A stretch of DNA of 64,000 nucleotides. Origin: Tolypothrix tenuis PCC 7101 (GTDB taxonomy: Bacteria; Cyanobacteriota; Cyanobacteriia; Cyanobacteriales; Nostocaceae). The stretch covers positions 3,656,725 through 3,720,724 of the forward strand of contig NZ_AP018248.1 in the NCBI RefSeq assembly GCF_002368295.1, in the 5' to 3' direction. The notes under the pieces were generated by a model that saw only the letters and a list, made by a program, of their open reading frames with translations, did not search any database and was not told where the DNA came from. Positions 8,773 through 16,773 of this stretch are shown here, in pieces (the stretch's first letter is position 1; the number at the start of each line of letters is the position of its first letter). A program made the translations under genes and the position numbers.

Positions 8773-9573
8773 ATGGCAAAGCAGAAAGTTAGACACATAT
8801 TAGGACTTTCAGGGGGAAAGGATAGCACTGCTTTAGCGGTATTACTGCATCAGGAAATTCCAGAGATGGAATATTTTTTTTGTGATACCCATAAAGAATT
8901 ACCAGAGACTTACGAATATCTTGACCGCATCAAAGCACGGTTGGGGATTAAAATTCATTATCTTAGTGAAAACCGAGGCTTTGACCATTGGTTAGCTATT
9001 CATGATGGTTTATTACCTTCTCCCCAAATGCGGTGGTGTACCGTCAAGATGAAAATTAAGCCTTTAGAGGATTTTGTGGGAGATGATGAGGCTATTAGTT
9101 ACATTGGCATTCGTGCTGATGAAAACCGTGATGGTTATATCTCCACTAAACCTAATATTAAACCTGTGTTTCCGTTTAAGGAAAAGGGTTTAGTTAGGGC
9201 TGATATTATTCGGCTATTAGAAGAAAGTGGAATTGGACTCCCTGATTATTATCGCTGGCGCAGTCGTTCTGGGTGTTTCTTCTGCTTCTTCCAACGCAAG
9301 TATGAATGGGTAATGTTGGCGCAGGAACATCCTGATTTATTTCAAAAAGCTGTTGAGTATGAAACTAATCATAAAGATGGTAGAACCTATACTTGGACAG
9401 ATGGGGAGACGCTGCTAGAACTTCTAAAACGCAAGGATGAAATTATTGCTCAACATGAGAAGTTAATGGCTCAAGAGAAAAAAGCAGCACCTAAACGTCC
9501 TTTATTTGAATCATTAGAAATAATTTTAGATCAACAGGACGATGAGTTACCTTGCTTATCTTGTCATTTGTAA
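8773..9573 (+). CDS. DndC-like phosphoadenosine phosphosulfate reductase family protein
   Basis: A 266-aa PP-loop ATP pyrophosphatase: SGGKDS at residues 13-18, the DTHKELPETYEY block, and GIRADENRD at 112-120. Cysteines C89 (RWCTVK), C168-x-x-C171 (GCFFCF) and C261-x-x-C264 at the C-terminus could hold an iron-sulfur cluster as in DndC, which with the cysteine desulfurase DndA inserts sulfur into the DNA backbone. Assimilatory PAPS reductases lack the C-x-x-C after the arginine-rich stretch. The neighbours (GIY-YIG, DGQHR, cysteine desulfurase) support nucleic-acid sulfur chemistry rather than sulfate assimilation. It is shorter than classical DndC (about 500 aa), so this is a variant family. 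Confidence 0.85.
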   Translation: MAKQKVRHILGLSGGKDSTALAVLLHQEIPEMEYFFCDTHKELPETYEYLDRIKARLGIKIHYLSENRGFDHWLAIHDGLLPSPQMRWCTVKMKIKPLEDFVGDDEAISYIGIRADENRDGYISTKPNIKPVFPFKEKGLVRADIIRLLEESGIGLPDYYRWRSRSGCFFCFFQRKYEWVMLAQEHPDLFQKAVEYETNHKDGRTYTWTDGETLLELLKRKDEIIAQHEKLMAQEKKAAPKRPLFESLEIILDQQDDELPCLSCHL

Positions 9574-9649
9574 TTTTGATTCATCTAGTAAATATAATAC
9601 AAACCATAATTTATGAAATTATTTACTTGAATTATACGCTCAATAATTT

Positions 9650-10210
9650 ATGTCTCAGGGTGTAATTTTATCTCCTATAAAACATAAAGCTTCAAAAATG
9701 GCTAATGATTTATATGATTTTGCTACTCAAAAAGATGCTATTTCTGGGTATTTTGAGAAAGAGTACGAATTGAATCTTCAATGGCTACCTCAATACGTTG
9801 AGGATTTCCCTAAAGTTATGGGAAAAATAATGTTGAAATGGGAAAAATGCAAATTTGTTTCAGCATCTCAACAGATGATTCCTGAAAAGCATGGAGTTTA
9901 TTGCTTTTCTATTCAACTAGGTGATCCATTTCCTGACACAATTCATATCCCTCTATATATTGGAAAAGCAGCACCAGGATATTTATCAGAAAGGTTTCAA
10001 TCTTATTTAAGGGAAAAGAACAACATCAAGGGACGTTCAAAATTAGTATTTATGTTAAATAAATACCGTAATCAGCTATTTTTTTGGTGGTCTGAATTAC
10101 CAAGAATTTATGTGGACACAGTAGAAGAACATCTTTTAATGTGCTGTAAACCTCCCTGTAATGAAAAATTTCCTTCTCGTGAAAAATTATGGGGCAAAGC
10201 ATTCGACTAA
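9650..10210 (+). CDS. GIY-YIG nuclease domain protein
   Basis: A 186-aa protein. A helical N-terminal part of about 75 residues precedes a GIY-YIG domain: GVYCF (82-86), PLYIGKA (101-107), R115 in SERFQSYL, E159/E160 in VEEHLL, and N171 in PPCNEK. These are the tyrosines, arginine, metal-binding glutamate and asparagine expected for a catalytic GIY-YIG nuclease. The start may instead be the ATG at residue 17. It lies between the DndC-like and DGQHR genes, and the next gene starts about 30 bp after its stop, so it is probably part of the same operon. It could be the cutting component of the system; that is inference. Confidence 0.75.
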   Translation: MSQGVILSPIKHKASKMANDLYDFATQKDAISGYFEKEYELNLQWLPQYVEDFPKVMGKIMLKWEKCKFVSASQQMIPEKHGVYCFSIQLGDPFPDTIHIPLYIGKAAPGYLSERFQSYLREKNNIKGRSKLVFMLNKYRNQLFFWWSELPRIYVDTVEEHLLMCCKPPCNEKFPSREKLWGKAFD

Positions 10211-10241
10211 TTACTATTATTTATTAAAAAGGAGAAAATTA

Positions 10242-11597
10242 ATGGCAGATTACGTTCCAGCATTAAAAGCTCGTATGGGTGATTGGCAATATTATGTAAC
10301 GGTCATGAAGCTTGGTAAAGTTTCTCGTGAATGCCGACTTGCAGAAGAAATTCATGCAAATAAAGATTTAGATGAGTTAATCCAAAGAGCAATACAAGAT
10401 CGTGTTCAAAAAGAGATGGTTCCCTATCTTTTAAATGAATCTCAGCGATTTTATGGAGCGTTAGTTGTAGCTGTTTATGGGGGAGATCCAGAATTTTCAC
10501 CAGTTCGAGTAGCTGAACATCAATTAATAGATGATAGAGATAAATCTAGCTATGGTTTTGGATTATTACGTTTTGATGGTAGCCAAATCTACTATGCTTT
10601 AGATGGTCAGCATAGGTTAAAGTCAATACAAGAAGCAATTGCTAAAAATCCAGACCTTGCTCAAGAAGAAATTAGTGTAATTATTCTTAAACATGAGCAA
10701 ACAAAGGAAGGTTTAGAGCGAACTAGAAGATTATTTTCCACACTTAATCGTCGGGCTAAACCTACATCATCAGGTATGAATATCGCCATTGATGAAGATG
10801 ATAGCATAGCTATTGTTAGTCGTAGATTAGTTAAGGAAAATGAAGTTATTAAGGGATTAGTTTTAACTAGTCTAGGTTCTAAGCAAATATCTCCTGCTAA
10901 ATCTCATGATCCTTATATTACAACGCTAGCGGCTTTTTATGAAACTAATGAAATTTTGCTGAGTGCGTATGAAGGTGGTTTAGAGATTGATAAGAACTTC
11001 AAACAGTTCAGACCTTCTAATGATGAGCTTGATGCTTATTATAATTTTTTGGAAAAGCTTTGGATACTAATGCTAGAAAAATGCCCTGGTTTTACACCTA
11101 TTTTAAAAGGAAGAAAAAAGCCAGGGGATATTCGTAAACGTATGGATTCGGAAGGAATTTTAGTTTTAGATAATACGGGAAAGCCAATAGCAGGAGGAAG
11201 TGTTTTTGCTCGTCCTATTGGTCAATTTGTTATTGCTGAGGTAATCAAGTTAGCCTTAATTCAAGGAAAACCGATGGAAGATACAATCGAAGCAATTATG
11301 ACTAATATATCAATGGATATTGATCAATCTCCTTGGGTTAGAGTTATTTGGAATCCATCAATACAGAGAATTATGGGTACGCAATCTGAAAGACAATTGT
11401 TAGTATCAATAATTAGTCATTCTCTGGGATTAAAAATAAAATGGAAAGTACGAGAATTGAAACAAAAATATCGTGATAATATTGAAGATCAGAAAGCATC
11501 ACTATTATCACCCATAGCATGGTCTGGAAATCAAAATAATACTTCTACTGAGAGTGAAGATGATAGTGAAGAAAATGAATTTATGGAAAACGAATAA
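10242..11597 (+). CDS. DGQHR domain protein (DndB-like)
   Basis: A 451-aa protein. I chose the ATG at 10242 because AAAAAGGAG lies just upstream; a longer frame from 10161 would overlap the previous gene by 50 bp. The diagnostic ALDGQHRLKSI is at 119-129, followed by the RRLFSTLNRRAKP block that in DndB/DGQHR proteins follows the ParB-like core. DndB represses dnd transcription and influences modification frequency in canonical systems. The C-terminus is a Ser/Glu-rich acidic tail. The family call is firm; the regulatory role here is by analogy. Confidence 0.87.
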   Translation: MADYVPALKARMGDWQYYVTVMKLGKVSRECRLAEEIHANKDLDELIQRAIQDRVQKEMVPYLLNESQRFYGALVVAVYGGDPEFSPVRVAEHQLIDDRDKSSYGFGLLRFDGSQIYYALDGQHRLKSIQEAIAKNPDLAQEEISVIILKHEQTKEGLERTRRLFSTLNRRAKPTSSGMNIAIDEDDSIAIVSRRLVKENEVIKGLVLTSLGSKQISPAKSHDPYITTLAAFYETNEILLSAYEGGLEIDKNFKQFRPSNDELDAYYNFLEKLWILMLEKCPGFTPILKGRKKPGDIRKRMDSEGILVLDNTGKPIAGGSVFARPIGQFVIAEVIKLALIQGKPMEDTIEAIMTNISMDIDQSPWVRVIWNPSIQRIMGTQSERQLLVSIISHSLGLKIKWKVRELKQKYRDNIEDQKASLLSPIAWSGNQNNTSTESEDDSEENEFMENE

Positions 11598-11639
11598 CGA
11601 TAACTTGTTTATCGAAGAATTAAAAATGAAAGGTGTTAA

Positions 11640-11774
11640 TTGAACTTCAACGATTTACTATCAAAAGCGGATGAAGAAACACTACAGCAATTATTAGGTA
11701 GTGCAACTTTTCATCTGCTCAAACTCCTAGAACCTAATTTAGTTCATCCTAGTAAACACAGTTTTCAGGAGTAA
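11640..11774 (+). CDS. Short ORF, possible gene remnant
   Basis: A 44-codon frame with a TTG start, preceded by GAAAGGTGTTAA, and ending 68 bp before the cysteine desulfurase gene. The peptide (FNDLLSKADEETLQQLLG and then LLKLLEPNL) is a well-formed amphipathic helix and reads like the N-terminus of a larger protein rather than random sequence. It stops abruptly at TAA. Either it is a small genuine protein or the truncated start of a lost gene of the cluster. I do not recognise it. Confidence 0.35.
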   Translation: MNFNDLLSKADEETLQQLLGSATFHLLKLLEPNLVHPSKHSFQE

Positions 11775-11841
11775 GGTGCGCTAAAACCACGCACGATGCA
11801 CTAGAGATGATGCTACGTTAATGTTAAGAGTTTCTTAACCT

Positions 11842-13005
11842 ATGACTACACAAAATAACATAATTTACCTCGATTACCATTCAACTACTCCCGTTGACCA
11901 GAGAGTAGCCCAAAAATTCATGTACTATATGACTACGGCTTTTGGTAATGCTAATAGTGTAGATCATGGTTATGGAGACGAAGCAGCAAAAACAGTTAAA
12001 CAAGCTCGTCAACAAATAGCAGAATTAATCAACGCCTCACCCAAGGAAATTATATTTACATCTGGTGCAACAGAAAGTATTAATTTAGCAATTCAAGGAC
12101 AAATTGCACAACAAAATACTCCTGTAAAAATAATTGTTTCTCCAGTCGAACACAAAGCCGTTTTAGATACCTGCAAAGCATTAGCTAACAAAGGACTGGC
12201 GGAAATTATTTGGTTAAAAGTCAATAAACAAGCGCAGATTGATTTAGAACATCTGGAAAAAGTCTGTACTGATGGTGCTTCCTTACTTTGTGTGATGGCG
12301 GCGAACAATGAAGTAGGGACAATTTACCCCATAGAAAAAATCGGCGCGATCGCATCTTCCTACAATATCCCTTTTTTATGTGATGCTTCCCAAGCAGCCG
12401 GGAAAATTCCCCTCAACTTCCACGACTGGGGTATTACTTATCTAGCGATTTCTGGACATAAACTTTATGCACCCAAAGGCGTTGGTGTGTTAGTGGTGAG
12501 AAACGGCGTTCATCTGCAACCGATGATTTACGGTGGTGGACATCAACAGCGAATGCGATCAGGTACGCTGAATGTACCCGGAATAGTTGGCTTAGGGGAA
12601 GCTTGTAAATTGAGACAGTTGGAGATGGAAGTAGATGAAACTGCGATCGCACTTTTGCGAGATCATCTGCAAAAGCTACTCCAAGCGCAAATTCCTGATT
12701 TAGTGGTAAATGGAGACTTAAACAACCGTTTATCGGGTAATTTGCATATTTCTATCCCTAGCATTCCTAATAGTGCCATGATTGCGAGAGTTCGCCATCA
12801 GTTAGCCATATCTACAGGTGCGGCTTGTTCATCAGGTGTTGTTGCTCCTTCTCATGTTTTACAAGCGATGAATTTAGCAGAAAATATCATTGAGGGTGCG
12901 TTAAGAATTGGGATTGGTAAATTTACAACCAAAGCAGACATCGAAACAGCATCTTCTGTAATCATCAGCGCAGTCAATGAAATTTATCGGCTTCTATTGG
13001 TGTAA
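11842..13005 (+). CDS. Cysteine desulfurase (DndA/IscS-like)
   Basis: A 387-aa class V aminotransferase-fold enzyme that takes sulfur from cysteine with PLP. It starts with the family's IYLDYHSTTPVD. SGATESINLA lies at 74-83, the PLP lysine is K207 in SGHKLYAPKG, RSGTLNVPG is at 239-247, and the catalytic persulfide cysteine is C329 in TGAACSSG. All key residues are present. Last in the + strand set, it is the natural sulfur donor for the DndC-like protein, as DndA is for DndC. A general NifS/IscS role is the alternative; the gene context favours the island. Confidence 0.92.
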   Translation: MTTQNNIIYLDYHSTTPVDQRVAQKFMYYMTTAFGNANSVDHGYGDEAAKTVKQARQQIAELINASPKEIIFTSGATESINLAIQGQIAQQNTPVKIIVSPVEHKAVLDTCKALANKGLAEIIWLKVNKQAQIDLEHLEKVCTDGASLLCVMAANNEVGTIYPIEKIGAIASSYNIPFLCDASQAAGKIPLNFHDWGITYLAISGHKLYAPKGVGVLVVRNGVHLQPMIYGGGHQQRMRSGTLNVPGIVGLGEACKLRQLEMEVDETAIALLRDHLQKLLQAQIPDLVVNGDLNNRLSGNLHISIPSIPNSAMIARVRHQLAISTGAACSSGVVAPSHVLQAMNLAENIIEGALRIGIGKFTTKADIETASSVIISAVNEIYRLLLV

Positions 13006-13141
13006 CTTGCCCATTTTCGAGTGCTGACTGCTAACAGTTGACAGTTAACAATAAGTTAGGGACTTCCAAGAAATAAGTTATTCCATCTTGTGGGGCGGGT
13101 ATCTTGCCCGCCATATCAACTGGGCGGACAAGATGTCATTG

Positions 13142-13548
13142 GTGTCAACTTAACGCGAAACCCGCTTTGTTGCAAGGTTTTTGCCCTCACCCCCAACCCC
13201 TCTCCCACCGGGCTATCCATTAGTCACATCTTTCTTTACAATCTTGAAATGCTTATTTTGTGGGCATCTTGAACACTGAGGTGTCAAACATACTTGACAG
13301 ATTAACTCTTAGTCTTCTCGCTAAAATTAGGTTTTTATTGAGAATTGATGACGAAGGAATCAGGGTTATAAAAAGCGTGAGTGAATACTCTCGTAAATGT
13401 TGAGAAAGATCCGGGTAATGGATAGCCCACCGGGAGAGGGGAGCAAGAGATTTAATTCCCCTTCTCCCAAGGGAGAAGGGGTTAGGGGATGAGGGCGAGG
13501 GTTTTTGTACAACGTCCGCCCTGTATAGCTTTTAGCTTAAGTTGACAC
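13142..13548 (-). mobile_element. MITE B (GTGTCAACTTAA ends), interrupted copy
   Basis: Terminal inverted repeats GTGTCAACTTAA and TTAAGTTGACAC bound an element that matches, in reverse orientation, the intact 185-bp copy at 62314-62498. Here it is 407 bp because a 213-bp element plus a duplicated 9-bp target sits inside; 407 minus 222 is 185, exactly the intact length. Non-coding, so it needs a transposase in trans. Confidence 0.85.
13213..13425. mobile_element. 213-bp MITE C with 9-bp target duplication
   Basis: Ends CTATCCATTA and TAATGGATAG are perfect inverted repeats, and similarity continues further inside (ATCTTTCT on both arms). It is flanked on both sides by the 9-bp direct repeat CCCACCGGG (13204-13212 and 13426-13434), which occurs once, with one base difference, in the uninterrupted MITE at 62314. 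That is a clear insertion footprint. No ORF; the mobilising transposase family is not identified. Confidence 0.85.
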
Positions 13549-13607
13549 CACTGAAAAGATGTCCACCCCACAATAAATACTGGGATATTTTTTTATTTGG
13601 AAGTCCC

Positions 13608-16184
13608 CTACCTGAGTGCAGAAACTCCCATCGGCCCACGAGTTACGCCTAGCTGATTTTGCAGCTTCAACTCCCGCCAGAGTTGGGAACCTGTAATCTC
13701 TCCCCGAAGCAGTTGACTGTAGCAATGTATAGTTTTACTCACCTGCGCTGGGGTTTCATTGACAAACTCAATCCGGAAGTGGCGTAATCCCAAATCTATC
13801 AAGCGCTGTACGTACTCGGCTCCTGTTTGAGCAGTGCCGTTAAATACAGTATTGCGACAGCCGACATCAGCTTTGAGGACATGTTCGCTACCAACACGGT
13901 CTTTTAATTTCACTTCATGCTGTTCGCAGGGTCTGCCACAGTTAGTGTAATCTGTTCCCTGGGAGAGAAAAGCGCAAAATACGCAATGCTCCATGTGAAA
14001 CATCGGCATATGTTGATGAATTGTCACCTCAAACCATTGGGGCGGACAACTATGAAGTAAGTCTTCGAGTTGGCTAATATTCAGGTCATAGGATGCGGTT
14101 AAGCGTTCCAAACCATAGCGCTGGTGAAAATAATCTGCGGTTAAGGCGTTTGCAACATTCAGCGAAAAATCTCCAACACAACGGTCTTGGGTAAAAAACT
14201 GCAGTTGATCGTAATTCCGCACCAAATAGCCATCTGCTTGGGAGTCCCGTACTTGTTGCAAAATCCAATTTTCCCCGGGTTTGGTAATTCGCGGAGGTGC
14301 AACCCAGATGGTGGGGTATTGGGCATTTTTTATATTCTCCCCTGCTCCCTGCTCCCTGCCCCCTGCCTCTTGCCTTACCATTTGCACGGCTTCGCGATAA
14401 AAGCGGGGATCTTCAAATTCACAGTACAGTGTTTGGATTCCGGCTTGGAGTCCGGCTTGGAGTTGCTTAAGGTTCCTTACTAAAACGATAAGTGAGGGAG
14501 ATGTGGGGGATTTAGGGGATGATTTGGGGAGTAGGTTTTGTAAAGAAGCATGATCGTTGAGTTCCCAGCGTTTGGGTTGACGGCGTAATTCTTCTAGCTG
14601 CGTCACCATTTCTCGGCGCATCCGGTTTAACTCACTTACAGGTAGTATTAATGCACCATTGAGATGATTGGTTAGTTTTCCTAAACAGAAGGGGGTATTA
14701 CCTAAGCGACCTAACTGTTCGTGCAAACGTTCTGTAGTTAGGGGTTTGGTGTGCGCTTCTACTAACGGTATTGTCGAATCCACTTGCACAACATGACCTT
14801 GTCCATCGCGGGCGATCGCAGTTAGTGGTTGATCGACTTCGCCGTAAATTTCTAAGTCAATGGGACGCTGAAATTGGGGGTTATCTCCCGCAAAGCTTTG
14901 ACGTAATTGCTTATCTAGTTCTGGATCGCTGGTTTTCCAAACGCGATCGCCTATATGCACACGGCGGAAGTTGAGGTCACTGCGGCCAAAGGTAAGCACG
15001 GCTTCTTTACCTTTCTGTACTACTGCATAAACTCGCCCGCCTTCTTCCTTGGCTTCGGGATGACCGGCATCGAAAACAATTCCATCTCCCGCTTTCACTG
15101 GTGCTTCTAGGGTGATTGTTACCTGTTCATTGCGAATGCGGGTAACTTCTCCTAGGTACACCCCACGTTTTTTGCCAAACCGCGCATGAACTAATTCTTG
15201 GTTGTTAATCCCATTAAACCAGCCTGTGTAGATACCGCGAGAAAATGCCATTTCCAAGTTGTATTGTTCTTCAGCAGCATGGGAGGGTTTGCGCGCCTTT
15301 GGAGTATTCGCTGTTAATTCCTCCATCACCCGATCCAAGGCTTGCCGATAAACGCGGGTAACATTCGCCACATACTCTGGAGTTTTCAGCCGCCCTTCAA
15401 TTTTGAGACTTGTTACTCCCGACTTCACCAAATCTGGCAGAACTTCTAACCCTGCAAGGTCTTGGGGGCTGAGAAGATATTTGCGATCGCCTAAATTAAC
15501 TACTTCCCCATCTGCTATTAACTCGTAGGGCATTCGGCAAGCTTGGGCACATTCGCCCCGATTGGCAGAACGTCCACCTAAAGCTTCACTAGTTAAACAT
15601 TGACCGGAATAAGCGACGCACAAAGCACCGTGAACAAAGACTTCTAAAGGCAAAGAAGTTTCTTTTTGGCGTATTTGCTGGTGAATTTTGTTAATTTCCT
15701 TGAGGGAACATTCACGGGCTAACACCACCAACTGACAACCGAGTGACTGGGCAAATTCTACCCCAGCCGCACTGGTAATTGTCATCTGCGTAGAAGCATG
15801 GATAGGAAAATCAGGTGATAGGTGACGGATAAGACGACATATACCCACGTCTTGCACAATGACTGCATCCACACCCGCAGCAATAATCGAGCGCAGATAT
15901 TGCTCTACCTCTGGTAGCTCTTGCGGAAAAATCAGCGTATTAACAGTGACATAACCCTTCACACCCCGCAGGTGCAGAAAAGCCATCAACTCTGGTAAAT
16001 CCGCCTCAGTAAAATTTTGCGCCCGCATTCGCGCATTGAAGCGATCCAAACCGAAATAAATTGCATCAGCCCCATTTTCGACAGCAGCTTTCGCGCAATC
16101 CCAGCTACCTGCTGGTGCGAGTAGTTCTGGACATTGCAGAGTGGATACAGTGAGTTGAGGAGTCAAAGAGCGATCGCTTTTCAT
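13608..16184 (-). CDS. U32 family peptidase-like protein
   Basis: An 858-aa U32-family protein. It starts the core with CPELLAPAGSWDCAKAAVENGADAIYFG (split by the usual LLAPAG motif) and continues with HASTQMTITSAAG and VFVHGALCVAYSGQC. The cysteine-rich GGRSANRGECAQAC block probably holds an iron-sulfur cluster, as in RlhA/UbiU-type members, which are RNA- or quinone-hydroxylation factors rather than proteases. The C-terminal half corresponds to the long-form extension with further cysteines (HCVFCAFLSQG, CGRPCEQHE). An STRR-type insertion in coding sequence gives a low-complexity EAGGREQGAG stretch. The stop codon abuts a palindromic element. Substrate unknown. Confidence 0.88.
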   Translation of the reverse strand: MKSDRSLTPQLTVSTLQCPELLAPAGSWDCAKAAVENGADAIYFGLDRFNARMRAQNFTEADLPELMAFLHLRGVKGYVTVNTLIFPQELPEVEQYLRSIIAAGVDAVIVQDVGICRLIRHLSPDFPIHASTQMTITSAAGVEFAQSLGCQLVVLARECSLKEINKIHQQIRQKETSLPLEVFVHGALCVAYSGQCLTSEALGGRSANRGECAQACRMPYELIADGEVVNLGDRKYLLSPQDLAGLEVLPDLVKSGVTSLKIEGRLKTPEYVANVTRVYRQALDRVMEELTANTPKARKPSHAAEEQYNLEMAFSRGIYTGWFNGINNQELVHARFGKKRGVYLGEVTRIRNEQVTITLEAPVKAGDGIVFDAGHPEAKEEGGRVYAVVQKGKEAVLTFGRSDLNFRRVHIGDRVWKTSDPELDKQLRQSFAGDNPQFQRPIDLEIYGEVDQPLTAIARDGQGHVVQVDSTIPLVEAHTKPLTTERLHEQLGRLGNTPFCLGKLTNHLNGALILPVSELNRMRREMVTQLEELRRQPKRWELNDHASLQNLLPKSSPKSPTSPSLIVLVRNLKQLQAGLQAGIQTLYCEFEDPRFYREAVQMVRQEAGGREQGAGENIKNAQYPTIWVAPPRITKPGENWILQQVRDSQADGYLVRNYDQLQFFTQDRCVGDFSLNVANALTADYFHQRYGLERLTASYDLNISQLEDLLHSCPPQWFEVTIHQHMPMFHMEHCVFCAFLSQGTDYTNCGRPCEQHEVKLKDRVGSEHVLKADVGCRNTVFNGTAQTGAEYVQRLIDLGLRHFRIEFVNETPAQVSKTIHCYSQLLRGEITGSQLWRELKLQNQLGVTRGPMGVSALR
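14337..14372. repeat. Heptameric STRR inserted in frame in the U32 gene
   Basis: The run CTCCCTG/CCCCCTG (reverse strand GGGAGCAGGG) is the same heptamer type found between genes in this window (for example 45425-45470, 42748-42762). Here it lies inside the U32 reading frame and is translated as a Gly/Glu/Gln-rich loop without breaking it. Confidence 0.75.
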
Positions 16185-16312
16185 CAGGCTGGGAAAGTTT
16201 AACTAGCACCATAGTGATTCTATCTAAAGTTCATGGGCAAAGGAGGCGATCGCTTTGTTAATCTCTCTTCCCCAGCGCACTCTGCGGTTCGATATAAATT
16301 GTCTCTAAATGA

Positions 16313-16468
16313 CTAAAAAGCGGTGCGTGATTTTAGGAAATTATAGATTGCGATCGCAATTGCCAAAAGTAACAATACATGAATTATGTTGCCTGCAATA
16401 TGCAATGCTAATCCTAAAGCCCAAAAGATAAAAAGTACAACTGCAACAGTCCAAAGTACACCAAGCAT
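16313..16468 (-). CDS. Lmo0937-like small membrane protein
   Basis: A 51-aa protein (start ATG at 16468). It begins MLGVLWTVAVVLFIFWALGL, then has ALHIAGNIIHVLLLLAIAI and a short basic end: two transmembrane helices joined by the conserved HIAGN/IH turn of the lmo0937 (DUF5670-type) family. Function unknown; in many bacteria these tiny proteins are stress-related. There is no operon partner: the neighbours are the U32 gene on the same strand and a decayed transposase on the other. Confidence 0.8.
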   Translation of the reverse strand: MLGVLWTVAVVLFIFWALGLALHIAGNIIHVLLLLAIAIAIYNFLKSRTAF

Positions 16469-16773
16469 AGTTTTTTCCTATAAACTGCGTATTTGAATAA
16501 AATTTTAGAGACCTATTCAATTTATAGTTAACTATCTTGCGGATGAATTACGGCTATTTATATTGATAGATTTTTATCAGATAGTAATAGATAACAGCCA
16601 AACGAGAAATCCTAAGGCTTATAACTTAAGAAGCCAGTATAGTAGTCGGTCGGGAACTTGTACCGATTTATTTTTACTAAAATATTTACCTAGTCGTTTG
16701 CTGTTTCTTTTCTACGCCAGTAATTTCAGCAATTAACTTATATAAACCTCATCCATCTTGAAAACTGGAGTTT
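16469..16773. other. Intergenic region with no recognised feature
   Basis: About 300 bp between the small membrane protein and the transposase remnant. I see no gene or clear terminal repeat; the left end of the IS630-type element probably lies here but cannot be located by eye. Confidence 0.4.

Larger units (their letters stand above)
13088..13573. repeat. Palindromic element A split by a MITE
   Basis: Left half TTGTGGGGCGGGTATCTT and right half AAAGATGTCCACCCCACAA are inverted repeats interrupted by the MITE at 13142-13548. A related piece (GTGGGGTGGGCATCTTGCCC) is at about 55955-55975 near the transaldolase gene. Confidence 0.7.
13059..13607. repeat. Outer palindromic element D (GGGACTTCC ends) holding nested elements
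   Basis: Ends GGGACTTCCAAGAAATAA (from 13059) and TTTATTTGGAAGTCCC (to 13607) are inverted repeats. A compact copy without inserts lies at 45380-45500, and an end fragment at 42760-42817. The right end directly touches the TAG stop codon of the U32 gene. Inside are three further nested elements, so this 600-bp gap contains no gene. Confidence 0.75.

Noticed and set aside
8773..9573. Assimilatory PAPS reductase (cysH)
   Set aside because: The Cys pairs, the neighbours and the GIRADE motif fit DndC-like proteins; no sulfate-assimilation genes are adjacent.
10161..10241. Upstream start of the DGQHR gene
   Set aside because: It would overlap the GIY-YIG gene by 50 bp, while the ATG at 10242 has a strong ribosome-binding site.
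13090..13272. Short + strand ORF in the repeat nest
   Set aside because: It is made of three different repeat elements joined together.
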